Source of the DNA: Taenia hydatigena | Lineage: Eukaryota > Platyhelminthes > Cestoda > Cyclophyllidea > Taeniidae | Length of the DNA stretch: 64,000 nucleotides | Reading direction: 5' to 3' | NCBI GenBank assembly: GCA_036345935.2 | Contig: JADWOT020000006.1 | Span: 21,468,967-21,532,966 of the forward strand | Shown here: positions 33,030 through 45,114 of the stretch, in pieces | Position numbering within the stretch: position 1 is the stretch's first letter | Layout: the number at the start of each line of letters is the position of its first letter | Made by a program: the position numbers and the translations under genes | Notes under the pieces: generated by a model | Database searches by the model: none | What the model saw: the letters and a program-made list of their open reading frames with translations, nothing else | Told to the model about the DNA's origin: nothing

Positions 33030-34980
33030 GTGGTTGTCGTTGCGCAAAATCAATGCAGCGCGCCAAACATAGAACGTCAAATGGGCAGATAAATTCTTCG
33101 GAAGGTGTCACTGCAGTTCGCTGTTCAAATCAACACCTCAACTGACATTCTCTCAACCTTGAACAAGTGGTATGGACACCTTAGATAACATTTTAACGAA
33201 CGATTAATGTGTCGCTTTATAAGTTATGACTTAGGAATGCCTCAACAAAGATGTTTACTGTGTATAGAAGGATGATTAAGCACGAATTTAAGCTTGCGAT
33301 CAGCGTCCTACATGTCCGCGCTGCATGGAAATTGTGTAAGACGCATAAATGACTTGACATTAATTAATTTTGAATCCTTTACAATGAGACTAACGAAATT
33401 AGCTACAAGGCTTTCTATAATTTTTTTTATGAATCGCTCACTTTGCTATCACATGATACATTTTGCATACTCATTTACTTTTAGAGACGATGGGCCGTCG
33501 GTTGAAGCCATATTCGTCCGAGGCATGTGGGTCCTGCATGCTTGGAACTAAGGGAGATTCAAGTGAATGCATGACTTCAATGTGACCATAAATAATAAAG
33601 GCTAGGTAAAGTAGTTTACTTCGCACGCCAGTCTTCAAGCATTTAAAATACCACAGATCACGGCGATATCATAGCAGATGTCAAGCCTGCGACACAATGC
33701 AAGAGAAACCATATTAGACAAAGCGTACAGTTATGCTCTAGCTTGACTATTATGCTTAGTTACATGTGTCTCGGAATGAACGGCTTGACGGTTCCATCGT
33801 TAGTTCGCAGTCGGTTTTATCCAGTTACTCCATGTGGTGTGCGACCAAGTTTATAAGCGCCAATGTCATTCCACTTACTGGACTGAGAACAGCAGAAGAT
33901 CGTAAAGACTTGACGAATGTGTACCTCGATTTAAGCACAGAATAAAATACGATCCCATCTTAAAGCGCAGCCCATGCTACTTAATTTTAGAGAACATGCA
34001 AAAGTGTAAATAAAAGGAAAACATATTGGCAGGAAGCCAGTTAAATCTTGTGAGAAATTATTTACCTCTACTAACAGTTGACTGGCTCAGTTTCCCCTTT
34101 TTTAGCACTTACCGCTTTCTCCGTGTAAACGTGAATCAAGTGACAGGCAATGGCAACCCGATGACCACTCGAGGATTAAAGTAAGTTGAAAGATGGAGAG
34201 CGGCGGGAAATGCGTCGGCCTGAATGAAGGTGGGTCACAAAGGGTTCAGTGGGTGATTATTTAAAGGCACGTCACTGAGAAGCGTTGCGAGGCAAGGTGA
34301 AGCTAAAAACAAGCATCTACCGATTGCTGTAATTTTATTGACAGTCTTACTACCATTAATTCGGTTTTGATGCACCGATCGCACAAGGTAACTACTTCGT
34401 GCCATAATCAAAACCATTATCTTTTATAAATCCGGTTCTAAGGCTTACGATGATTGCGCTGATTTACTAATCTTGTATGGCAGTTCCTTATATCGAGTGA
34501 ACTAGCTATCCATGAAATGCCCGGAGATGTTGTGGTGCAGAATTTTAAAAATTCGTGCCATGTTTTTCTGGTTTTTCTATGGCAGTCAGGTTTGTCAAAG
34601 GCGTAAATTCGCCTGAAGTCAACGGAGCAAATGAAGTCTAACCCACCTCAACTCAGCGTAACACAGCCCAGAACAGAACAAGAGAGCATGCTTTGAAACA
34701 GAAGAAAGTCTCTAGCTTCGTAGGCAGTGACGTCCCACCGTGCGTAGCTCAATGTCAACATCACGGCAAGTTAACTTCAGTGCCTTTATAATGGGAAAAT
34801 GCGTATTAATATACGAATTTCCTCTCTATGCTTCCTTCACCCGTTGCTACTAACTTAAAACTGTTTTTTTTTGAGAATCAGCAGTCCCAATCAGAGTATA
34901 ATGACTGTCACGGAGACAGTGAGGGACCTTCTTTTTTAGTGTTTGATAAACTACGAATTTGTTGGGTGGCGTATGGATGA
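33030..34980 (+). repeat. Duplicated block B, copy 3
   Basis: The counterpart of 2440-4280 and 6470-7700, missing the 3130-3300 segment of copy 1. No conserved coding frame. Confidence 0.65.
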
Positions 34981-36169
34981 TGCTAATTCACTTCATAATG
35001 TCAACACAAGAAGTCAAAGGTTGCAAAGGCCACATTCTTTTGCCAAAAAGTATCCCTAGACATTGCATCTTACAGTTTACTGCTGAGAGTTACGGTAGTT
35101 GCTTACTGCAGAAGATGTCTTTTAGATTACTTATAGCAAAACGCGTGATGTGGCGGATATGAAGTATTAAGTGCCGAAAAAGAATGCCGCGACTTTAACA
35201 ACAATGCATCCGGATGCGTAAAATCATCCTTGCTTCTTTTCATTGCATCAGCTTCGATTTAAGTTGGCACATTGTCTTGGCGGACATCTACTTTGGCACC
35301 TCCATAACTAAACACTGCCTACTGGACTGACAGGTGTCAGCACAAGTGTGTGGACTAGGCGTTGCAGAGGTGCCACAGCAATTCTTCTTAATCGTCAAGC
35401 TCTGAGGTCGCAAATGCGAAAGTGACGCTGACTTCTTGTGTATCAGCACTATGAAGAGATGCAGTGTGTTGTGGTGCTGTCACAACCCTAAAATACGTCG
35501 ATAGCCCACCTCATCATTATTTCAACAATTTACCGCCTTATTGTACGAAAATGCAAAGAATGACGGGAGACAAATCTTTCTTCAATAGTAGAATTACGGC
35601 TCTAGTGCGGACTAGGACTTAACGGCATCTTCCAACAATGGAAGGCACTTCGAGATGTGTTAAGTTTGGCAATAAACTATGAGAGGTTCTTGCAATCAAA
35701 TGAACCCGAGTGCCTGCTTTGTGTGTACGAACACGGTAGTTGTGACATTGAGTGGTTTGTTGCCGTAACTTTTACAGAGAAATAAATTTCTAAAAGTGGT
35801 TTTAAAATAATTTTATGCTTTGATAAAAGATGGAAGAAGCCTTAAATTTAGCAGGAATCTTTCTAAATGGCTGTTATTACGAGCTAAATTTCTTTTTTAT
35901 TCCCACTACTGGCGGACACTTTGTTGCCATCTTCCTCTTGCTGTGGGCACTTCTGTCTCCATGTCCGATGTTTCAGCACTCAGTCTTTTTGCCAGTTTTG
36001 ATTCTCTGTTTGGAACAGTCCTAAAGACGTTGCACGCTTTGCTCGTTTAAATTCCACTCTAGCGACTTCTCCTCTCCACTTTCTTCCGCACACCCTCCTG
36101 TAAAGATTTCAGTGATCAACATGGGGACAGTGACGCGTTTTGGTCACCTACAAACTAAGAATATAGCAT
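34981..36169. other. Unassigned stretch after block B
   Basis: No gene recognised. Overlapping ORFs at 35820-36050 and 35830-36024 are hydrophobic but low in complexity and unsupported. Confidence 0.4.
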
Positions 36170-36440
36170 TGATCAACTCAAACATGTGGCCAACCATTTG
36201 ACATACCCCGTCATCCTTTTCCAGGCAAGTTGACAGCGCAAATTGTCCAAAAGTGTGAATTAAGATTGTTCAAATTGGCTCCGGTAAAAGACTGAAGGAG
36301 GCTGCGAATATAGAAAATGCTGCAGCCCAGACCAATCTGCACTCTCTTATCAGTGTCTTCCACGATTTCTTGAGCAAGACCTTAACGGTCTGTCCAACTT
36401 ATTAGAAGAGTAGAGTTAGTCATAGTTTCCAAATCATGCT
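36170..36440 (-). pseudogene. Small conserved ORF of block G, minus-strand copy
   Basis: The reverse complement reads TMTNST, SWTDR, stop, then a VEDTDKRVQIGLG segment and SIFYIRSLLQSFTGAN. This is the same element as 12492-12704 and 17905-18110. It lies 3' of K5 on the same strand, about 2.4 kb away, in line with its position relative to K3 and K4. The stop after the DR residues is shared with the K3 copy. Confidence 0.45.
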
Positions 36441-37935
36441 TTGTATGTTTGTCATTCTTAGCTCACTCAGTTTAGAGTCGCTGCCACAAAGCATGATCTG
36501 TTTCCTGTATATAACCACTAAATTGGCGATACGTAATAGCGAATTAGGTCACCAGCAAGAATGATAACGTGTAGCAGTGATTTGCCAGTGACAATATGGC
36601 AAATAGATGTAAGACACTCACGTCGTTTTTCGCATCCATGCTCTTAGAGTAACGCATTCACAGCATCGAGCAGATGGAACGAACTTAACCCCTCATTAGT
36701 GCACCCAGCACTGCGTCTGATAAAGTAGCACAACCTTGAAGTCATTGTTTACATGCTTTAACGCTCTCCTCTCTTGCATTGCAGGCATTTCCATGCTGCG
36801 TGCATCCATCTGTGTCTACAACCAATTGTCTATATTCTCGCTTATCCGCTACTCTACTAAACTCTGCTCCCGCTCGACACTGCCGCGATTTAGAGCCATT
36901 GCTCTATGCATCATTCACACCCACTTCAACTCCTTGCACGTGAACCTCCTAGAGGACCTGCGGCGCACGACTGCCATCAAAGGCTATAAAATGAACCCTC
37001 GATCAGGGCTGCAACTTGCATTCTGTACTGCCTTTCCACCTTCCCCTCTCACCCCTAGCCCACAATCGTATCTGATGGGTATGATGAGTTGAAGACAAGT
37101 GTAACTTAAATGCAGTGAAGATGTTTGATATTGATGTTTCCTTTACCTTCTTTCCCTCCTACCTATCTACCGTTAAAATAAATAGGCACTTCTTTGGATG
37201 TTTGATGATTCAAACACTAGTAATGCCTTTGTTAACTCCAACTTACACTATTTCTTCTCCTTGCTTCGGAAAATGTCTTGATGAATTGACAGATTACTGT
37301 GTACGATTACTTGCAAGTAATAGAGTGAGACGAAGACTCCCAGAAACCGCTTGTGATGCTGCTTGCACACACTCTTTGTCGTGAGTGGTTTGGGATAGCG
37401 GGAATGACAAAACATTGGTGACTTGACTTAAAGGGCTTCTTAGAGGATGGTCGAGGGAACAGCTATCCCGACGACATTGTATCTTTCTATTTTCTCATCT
37501 GCACTGACTTAATACTAACAAGTAAAAATATGAATGGCTGTCCCTTAATATTCAGTAGCACTAGTGGTCTTAACGCGTTCGAAAACGAGTTAGCTTGGGT
37601 GTCCTAAAAATAATCATCACATTCTTGAGAGCTATTTGGCCCTCATTTGCCCAGGAAGAGTGTTTAGCGGCTTGTTTAACACCACTCGCTTTAGAAGCTT
37701 ATAGACTCTTGATTACCCATCAAAAGCCTGACTTTTTTTAGGAACGGAAAGATGCTCAATGACTTAACACACATCTTGCAAATGAGTCCACTCTAAGCGA
37801 TCTCACTTTTTTCTTCCCTTATTACCAATCACACCACATCATATCATCAGCTACTACTCGTCCATCGCTCCACTTGTCACTTCACATTGTATCTACTACT
37901 CCATTCAGTGGAATCGACTGCACTTAGACGCTGGA
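36441..37935. other. Unassigned stretch with one dispersed repeat
   Basis: No gene recognised. The plus-strand ORF at 36736-37092 (118 codons) has no family resemblance I can name. Bases 37561-37742 match 48030-48178 in inverted orientation. Confidence 0.4.
37561..37742 (+). repeat. Dispersed repeat, inverted copy at 48030-48178
   Basis: The plus strand here aligns to the reverse complement of 48030-48178, sharing GGTCTTAACGC, CATTCTTGAGAGC, GGAAGAGTGTTTAG and GGCTTGTTTAAC in the same order. The two lie about 10.4 kb apart. Either copy could mark a small mobile or duplicated fragment. Confidence 0.75.
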
Positions 37936-38538
37936 TTACAAGACCACGAAGGACAGAGCAGCAGCTGACCAACTACATTGCCTCCTTTTAAGGTTTAATG
38001 TCGCTTTTGCAAAATTAGCTTGCTCTTTGGTAGCAACTTCCAAAAAAGGCAACGGAATGATTTTGAAGAATAACTTCTGTGTATGCATGACTGTGCTGCC
38101 TAATTCGACAAGCGAGAGGATTCCTTGTGTACATTGTTTATGGGCATGGCTGAAGTACTTCAGGCTTGATATCAGCATTATTGTGGCACAAGTTCGTGAA
38201 AAGACTGAAATTAAAATTGAAAAAACCGACCGATTGATTCTGTCATTTACGAAGACTGGTGACAATTGAAGCGAAAAAGGCTCGTAATTTAGTCGATTCG
38301 GTGAGGCTGACAAGTCGCCTGCATCCCATGCCATTTCACCCACGGTCTGGTAAGTGACAAGATTACGTGTTAACCACAAAGATAGCTTTTGAGCAAAGCC
38401 GTGCCTAAAGGTCATCGCTATAACCAATGGCTCAGTGATTGTGGTGGTGGTGGTGGTAATTATGGACGATGAACCTGGTCTGAAAGCATGGTGATGCAGC
38501 TGCAATTCTCGAAAGTAGAAATGCCTTGTCAAATCCAT
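37936..38538 (-). other. 200-codon ORF 3' of K5, doubtful coding
   Basis: This is the longest non-kinase, non-repeat ORF, lying 3' of K5 on the same strand. The block C paralogue near K2 (4555-4820) keeps similar DNA, including a frame with CTQGAPVLVEFGSTLMH that matches CTQGILSLVELGSTVMH here. The frames elsewhere are shifted, and one part is low-complexity (a Thr run from GTG repeats at 38440-38457). It may be a decayed gene or exon that was copied with the kinases. No family recognised. Confidence 0.3.
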
Positions 38539-38830
38539 GGACCGGGTCTTGTTTGCATATAAATTCGCTCACATACAGACGTCTGTTCCTTCCCTGTCTT
38601 ATAGTATCTTCCTCACTGTCTTCACGCTACGAATGAGTGAGTTCTGCTTTCAGCTCCCTTCCCTTATCCTTGTGCTTCGAGGAGTAACAGCAACACGTCA
38701 ACAAACAGGCGTCATTACAGCCTAGAGGTAGTTTTTACATATATACACACAAAGAAAAGACAAGAGTTTGTCCTCTACACTGACACGGTAAAGAAAATGT
38801 ACAACCGCATCAATTGTTGCGCGTCAGTGG

Positions 38831-40018
38831 TTAAGAAAAATCCCTTAGTTTATCTTCCTTGCAGTCAGAAGAACCATGTCGATGACCACTGACGGCCTGG
38901 TCACCGTCGACCCCACGGGATGATTGAAGGAAATGTGGATTCGTAAATTCGAAATCGGCAAAGAGTTCGTCCATTTTCTTGGCCGTCAATCCTGCAGCTA
39001 ACATCCTCTTCCGACTTGTTGGCAACTCCATCAGTCGACGCACACCATGCCTGTCACGGTAATCGTGCAGACGTTTGTCGATCAGCGGTTTGCACTTGCG
39101 ATAAGCAGCAGCGAGGAGCAGATGATCGTAGGGATCGATTTTGTAAACGTCCTTAGTGAGAGAGACTTTAAGCTGGGAAGGGTGGTAGGGTGGCTGTATC
39201 TTGCACGCCACCACTTGCTCCCAGTTGACGTCTTCGAAGAATTGAAGACGCTTGACATCGCTAATGGCCACACGCTTGACATGATTGCGGCTGAGGCAGG
39301 CTCTCAAAAATTGCTGTAAAGGAACCGAAGCGTTCGGCAAATCGTCCTTCCTGACTGGACCTATACGTATCCACCTATTTATAGCGCTGCGAGTGTATAT
39401 CATGGCGGCAACGAGTATACCCAGACTCCAGACATCCGCCTTCGTCGTGATTGCTATCTTGTCCCTCACCTCAGGTGCCCTAAAGAAGGGTGTCCCAGCA
39501 AAGTCTGTCTCTTTCGGGGGTTCAGCCTCCCTCGTCATGTCGTATGCGCGATCAAAGTCCGTGATGAAGACGTGGCCCCAGTCATCAAGAAGTATGTTGG
39601 TAGGCTTGACATCCAAATGCACGATTTTCATGGCATGGAGATACTCCAGACCACAGATGATCTCACTGCTGTAAAACCGTACGTATTCTTCTCGGAGGAA
39701 GCCAACACTTAAGGTGAGATCACATAAATCGAATCCACTTCCTTTGCGCAGCACAAGGGCCGGGCCACCACGTAATCGAAGACTTTGTAGGAGAGTACAG
39801 ACGAATGGTGATTGTTGCTCGGCTCGAGCGAGACGCACAAGAATGCTGTGTTCCCGAAGTGCACACCAAACTGCAGACTTGTTTCGTAGGTAAAATCGCT
39901 TCAGCGCCCACTTTGTGGTCGACACCTTGTCATTTCCTTCTGGGTAGGCTATCTCGTAGACAACGGAATAGGCCCCAAGCGCTATAAACCTGACGACATC
40001 AAACTTCATCGGCTCCAT
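38831..40018 (-). CDS. K5: intact AGC-type kinase-family protein, best candidate for activity
   Basis: A single-exon ORF of 395 aa from ATG at 40018 (a frame-compatible GTG lies nine bases upstream; the ATG aligns with the K3 start). It keeps Lys40 in WALKRF, Glu56 in LREH, catalytic Asp136 within HLD, Asn141, Asp154 of a DFD motif, an AGTPFFRAPE activation segment with APE at 181-183, and DVWSLG at 195-200. VNWEQV with KIQPPYHPS (about 264-281) marks an AGC-like tail. Deviations are a glycine loop reduced to ALGAYSVVY, HLD for HRD and DFD for DFG. The family tail follows (LLLAAAYRKCKPL, HGVRRLMELPT, AGLTAKK, LFADFEFTNPH). It lies 3' of the ankyrin-like gene on the same strand. It is the only complete copy with all core catalytic residues, but activity is unproven. 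Confidence 0.9.
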   Translation of the reverse strand: MEPMKFDVVRFIALGAYSVVYEIAYPEGNDKVSTTKWALKRFYLRNKSAVWCALREHSILVRLARAEQQSPFVCTLLQSLRLRGGPALVLRKGSGFDLCDLTLSVGFLREEYVRFYSSEIICGLEYLHAMKIVHLDVKPTNILLDDWGHVFITDFDRAYDMTREAEPPKETDFAGTPFFRAPEVRDKIAITTKADVWSLGILVAAMIYTRSAINRWIRIGPVRKDDLPNASVPLQQFLRACLSRNHVKRVAISDVKRLQFFEDVNWEQVVACKIQPPYHPSQLKVSLTKDVYKIDPYDHLLLAAAYRKCKPLIDKRLHDYRDRHGVRRLMELPTSRKRMLAAGLTAKKMDELFADFEFTNPHFLQSSRGVDGDQAVSGHRHGSSDCKEDKLRDFS

Positions 40019-40806
40019 CCTCCTCACTTACCCGAGGCTCACTATCGTGTCTGTTAACTGAACACGAAAGCTGGCGCCAATGATTTAAGTAGTTTCTCGT
40101 AAGCCAATCAAATCTGAGCATTATTCCTATTGGCTCGTTGCATTTATATTGTGTCCCTGTTGATGCGCTAGAATTGACGTTGTGGAATGAAATGATATGA
40201 GTTGTTTAAAAACCAGCACGACTCATCTTGTCTCCAAATGTCAAATATGTGACATGCCGTGAAATCGATGGCAGAGTTGGCTATATGCGGAAAGAGTGGC
40301 AACTCAGAGTCTATCTGCTACATCCTTGGATTAGCTTAAATCATTAACATTGATCCACAGATGCAAAATTTTGATAATTGAGACATGAGCAGGGTAAAGT
40401 TAGTGATTAGTATAGTGATGCGGCTAAATGAATCAATCCGCTGAAATTACTGCCCAAATTTTTATCTCGTACTCCACCTGTTGGTTTTGTCCTCAAAGTG
40501 ACTTGAATTTAATTGATGGTTATGCATGCCGAGTGGCATGACACTAATTCATCTGTGGCTTATACAATCGCAATGAGATACACGAACACATATTAATGAT
40601 AGAATTGGCTTTGAGTAAGTCTAAGGCCATTTGCAGTCTGATAGATGTTTAAGCGGAAAAATTGTTTTGCGTCTTTCTAATGTCTTGTTGGAATGTTGGC
40701 TCCTTAATTCTGCCAGCATAGACTTCGAAGGCAGAGCTTGATTTAGGAGGCACCGTGCAATAGTCGCCAGTTTGTGTAGAGGACACACCCCTTCGAAGAT
40801 ATGTAC
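40019..40806 (-). promoter_or_regulatory. Upstream module and leader of K5
   Basis: Reading on the minus strand, the leader has GTTAACAGACACGATAGTGAG just before the ATG, as in K3 and K4, and a CCAAT box appears on the plus strand at 40104-40108. The TATA-like element of K3/K4 is replaced by ACTACTTAAATC. The module continues to about 40806, where it runs into block S2. Confidence 0.5.
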
Positions 40807-42629
40807 CACCTATGTGTATGATTTGCCCACTTGCGCAGACACGTCAAAGACGTCACCGTTTCCTTCTCTTCATCAATGGTAGGGAGGCTCTGCTCTACCC
40901 ACTTTCGTGTCATCCGAGTAAGAGGCTGTACATAATATCTGTATTGCTTTGCGGGTACATAACACGGAGATGTGCATTTGTGCGCTCGTCATCTGTCCTT
41001 TGTCGTTAATCGCCTTAATTAACACTAACCTAGATTCCGTGAGGAAAGGAAAATTGAGAGGGGTTGTGTTCATTATGATGTGACGAATAAGCGAGTTCCG
41101 TGATGGATAGTGTATGAGAGAATCATTTGACAGAGCATGTACTTCGAAGGAGAACTTGGATGCCACTGCCGAATCAATGACCAAACATGCTCAGTGGATT
41201 TAGCGTAACTTCGTCGAAGCCATCGTATCATGCCCCTCCCCTTGGACGGCGCCACACCACACGCGACATTCGTCTGTCGAGGTTTCGTTAGGCCATGTGA
41301 TGAAAGAGCTCATTTCTGATTGGACGGCCTCAACAGACAAAATCACAGGGCGTGAGGTGACATTGTTTGACCACTGCATCAGTGGCATGAGGCTGTCCAG
41401 CCGTGACTCACTTTCACACATCGGCATAATATATGTTTGAGCGTTCGATGTTTTGTTAGCACAGATCCAGCGTGAGTCACCCTACCAGGTGTGACTTGTT
41501 TCGACCTCAGGCCAAGCTGAACGTGCTGCATTGGTGGAAAGCAGTGAGCTCTGAGCGTGACCTCATGCGAGTGAAAGATCACGCACCACATCCGCTTCCA
41601 CATTTGGTGTCACCAGCATCTGTGGTCTCGGTCCCAATGAGGAAAGGCTGAAGTGCAGCCTGGTTTGTAGCAGATTGACTATTTTATGGTCATCGTCATG
41701 ACTCCGACTTACTCGAAGAAGGAATGAATGGCAAGGCCATTTCATTTGGCCACATGGCGCATTGAAAGATGGATGGCATGCAACCAGCCTCCAAACCTAT
41801 CAACTCTACGGCTTTGGCTGCAGTGAGTGGGGTACATGGAAACTTTCTCAGTGTCAGATGCTTCTTCCGGTCTGGTCCAAGTCTAGCTCTGTGCCCATTT
41901 GCGTCTGGCGTGGTTGAATGCCGCTTGAACGTCAACCCGCTGTGATAGAACTAAAGGCAGAAGCAGAGATGTGACCCGCATTCTAATTCTCTCCTAATCA
42001 CGTAGTGTCTTCACACTCTACCACCGGCTGTTACGTCCCAACTATAATCCTCCAGGTGGCCAATGTATTCTGTTGACCGCATTTTCCATCTTGTCTCATC
42101 TCAGCTCCCCACCATTCAACTCATTCCATCTTATCATGGACATCCACACCCCTGAACACATCCAGCCTGATTTCGCCATCGAAAATATTTGTTTTGGCAT
42201 CATTTGACTGTCGCCCCACTTTTGCTAGAACATTCGTCTAAGCGCACTCCATACGACATTTATTCAATCGGTGAATGCACGGAGACAATTTACGTGCCAG
42301 CATCAACTTTAGTTTCGGTTCCACTCAACTCGCCAACATTGTGCAGTAAAGAGATCACCGATTACCTCACCTTCCGCCTCCTTCCCTCCTAGCCATCCCA
42401 CATCCAGCAGTTACCATGTTATATTCGTCAGCACTGAGGTCTACCGTACCAGCTGTATTTAAATGTTGTCTGCGTGCCGTCAACGTCTGTGCAGCCATGC
42501 CCACACGCATCCAGTCACATCATCATTGCACTGGCATGTGCCGTAGGGAGGAAGTGGATGGACGCATTCCCTTATTCCCTAAGGAATTATTGCATCAGAC
42601 TGTGGACCAATTGAGTGTCAACTGGGTAC

Positions 42630-42843
42630 CCTAAGAAGCAGTCGGCCAAATCTGAGGAGAGAAAGGCGGTTCATCTGGCTTTGAGGTAGGCAATGGTGAG
42701 TGCCACATCCTTTCTTGTAGACAGCTGAGGACTTGACGATGTCTGTGCGAGCGTACATGTCGGCTGCCATGAGTGGCGTGCACGCGTTTACAGGTGCCAC
42801 CTTCGAGGGGACTGCCAATTCATAAGGCAGCGTCACGCCCTCA
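42630..42843 (-). CDS. Ankyrin-like exon b of the S2 gene (ASB-like)
   Basis: Same 214-nt exon as 20989-21202. The acceptor reads CACGCAG with a better pyrimidine context than in S1, because the intron deletion brought ATTATTCTGCACGCAG next to it. The core VNACTPLMAADMYARTDIVK is unchanged; nearby changes include an Asp-to-Val after KSSA and several changes toward the 3' end. It follows exon a by only 319 bases. Confidence 0.4.
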
Positions 42844-43162
42844 CTGCGTGCAGAATAATGAGTGCACAGTGAGCTTGTCATGGTATGCCACTAATGCAAT
42901 TACCGCAAAAGAGAATTTCCGATGGTTGGATCTACTCTAATTTCATTGCGATGACACCAAATACACTATGCCAAAATAGGAATGGGGATGCAATATGTGT
43001 GTGTTTCAAGATAATCGAGATTTCGGTGCGCCCACGAATTTAATGCTTTCTAAAAAGAAATGAGCTTGAGGAAGTGAGGATGAGACGAAGTATTAAAGTA
43101 AGTGAAAGACGTTTAGAGGTAGGCTGGCTAAAGAAACCAGGAGGACAAGCCCCAGGACTTAC

Positions 43163-43367
43163 TGACTCCACTGATAAGCATTACTTACGTGATTGATGCT
43201 ACTCACAAACATATAGTAGTGCGGATCAGTCAGGAATATTTGCCACTCACTGGCATGAAGTAAAGCAATGGGGTGCCAACCGCGAAAGTCAACTGCCATC
43301 CCATTCCCTGTCACGAATCCTTCTGTTTTTCTCCAAACCGCAATGTCAGAGCCAAAAGTCAATCCGA
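43163..43367 (-). CDS. Ankyrin-like exon a of the S2 gene (ASB-like)
   Basis: Same 205-nt exon as 23043-23247, with the same acceptor and GTAAGT donor. Against S1 I count nine base differences in the exon, seven of them non-synonymous (six residues changed, for example Asn to Phe and Leu to His), while the 310 bases on the intron side are identical. With mostly amino-acid-changing differences, this copy may be under weak constraint, or one copy may be diverging. Confidence 0.5.
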
Positions 43368-43760
43368 CTAGAATAAGGAACAGACAAAAACGCGTAACTA
43401 AATGGATTATCCCACTCAGATCAATGCCAAGCTGGCGGTAATCATGCAGGAATAGTGCACTCCCAGGTTAACGAGAAATGCTTGCAGAACATGGAAGTTG
43501 AAAACGAGGCGAGACGTTTTTGCGGAACAAAGAGATGGAAGGTGCTCGCTAGTCATTATCGCACTCATTGTGGGGTGCTGTAAGTTTGGATTGAAATCCG
43601 CTTGTCACGCGTGATGTTGACATGCTGCGTCAGTGTTTGGCATCTCACTCCTCCCTCCTTGCGTGCTGCTGAGAGACCTATAGTAGCCTTGGTCGGTCCG
43701 CTGTTGCGCTACAGGAGAGATAGTGAGAAGGCTTTTCTGTGAAATTGATGAGAGACAATG

Positions 43761-45110
43761 TACATTGAACACCCGATAGTCGAAATACTGAGTGATATTT
43801 GACTGAATAGGAGATTTTTCAGCCCCAGTAACCAAAATTTACTGCGTTACATTATTTTGTGCTACCGTAAACTGGTTTGTGTTTTAGTGATACCTTTCGT
43901 TTCCTCACGTTTCTCCCTAACTCTTGTGCTGCTTTGATGATAGTCACGTGTTGGAGAAGGACCATCATTTCAGTGATTTTTCAGTGAGTGGCTAGTGCTG
44001 GTCCGCCGAGGCTATTTTTAAGCCTCTATCGTTTGCTGCTGATTGGGCAAAGCAGTTTAGTCGAATACTTGAGCATCAATAAACAATAGGAGCAGGATTT
44101 GTTTGTAAGCATGGTGTTAACAAGTGTTGTAGAGAATGAGAGAAGGATTGAATGGAGCATTGGAAAATCTTTGCGTCGAACTGTAATTATTAGCAACAGG
44201 TAGAGCAAAACAATCACTTTCGAAATCACTGTTAGTCATTGTTATTTGATGCTATAGGGAACCATAACATTAAAAATAATACATTGTTAATTGCGATAAG
44301 AAGAGCAGATCAGAGGTTGAGAGAATAAATATGTCCTTCTTTCTCGGAAATGAAACCTCTTTTTTGTTTTTCCTGGGTCCAAAGGAAGTTTACTCGCCTA
44401 AGGCCTGCTACTTAATGTAATCGCTATAATAATGTCTTGAACCCAGCTTATTAAGAAGTCGTCTTTTACAGCAGCTTTTGACTGCTAACATCGTCGTCTA
44501 CACATTTGAGACGTCCTCCTCATGAGAGCCAATCTCACATCCCTCAACTTTACCAACCGACTGACTGACCGACCGTCCAACAAACAGGCAAACCTTGGCA
44601 GAGGTTACATGATAGTTCAAGCTTCTTTGCCCAGATATGTCGACTGACATTTTAAGGTTCTCATTTGCGCTTTAGTACTATATCGCAATTGTGGTTTCCT
44701 AATATCATCTGCTTAGCTAATGTACGATTTCATTCATGTTTTTTGACTCTTGGAGCTTTCCTTTTGTACTTTCCATATCTTGCAATCTATAAACGCTTTC
44801 TGTTGTTATAAATGTCTTTCTTCCACACTTAACTGGATTCGTACAACTGCTTGCTGTGGTTAACTCGAAGAAAAAGGTCAAATGCCGGTCGTAAGAGGAA
44901 AACTCACTGATCGACATTTGGTTTATTACGAGAAACAAATCTTCTAATGTGTGCTGAATGGCACGGAGCCTTGTACAGCGTGTCGCAACCCACAAGCCGT
45001 TGGACACTTCACTGGGACAGGACGCGACCACTAAGCTCCTCAAAATCGCTGATGATCCCCTCAATGCTTAACTTGGCATAATATTGCACAAACACTGCCG
45101 ACACTTTCCT
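43761..45110. other. Flank of S2, no gene recognised
   Basis: The first 600 bases align at low identity to 23641-24230. The remainder is unique. The ORF at 44717-45064 (minus, 115 codons) has no recognisable family, paralogue or splice support. Confidence 0.4.
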
Positions 45111-45114
45111 GGCA

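Larger units (their letters stand above)
40807..43760 (-). repeat. Block S2: near-identical copy of 19081-23640
   Basis: It matches S1 almost exactly from about 40908 to 42848 and from 42850 to about 43165, then at about 3-4% difference to about 43760. It lacks 1.52 kb of S1 at the 42848/42850 junction, and smaller pieces near 41735 and 42170, the latter a 26-base loss inside a possible exon. A TTG-to-TAG change near 42238 also breaks that possible exon. The flanks are older and more diverged. Confidence 0.85.

Noticed and set aside
40019..40027. GTG start for K5 nine bases upstream of the ATG
   Set aside because: In a eukaryote the ATG at 40018 is the better start, and it aligns exactly with the K3 start.
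40025..40045. GGTAAGTGAG just upstream of the K5 ATG, a perfect splice-donor match on the minus strand
   Set aside because: The same position in K3 and K4 has no GT, and the kinase ORF needs no splicing, so it is probably coincidental.
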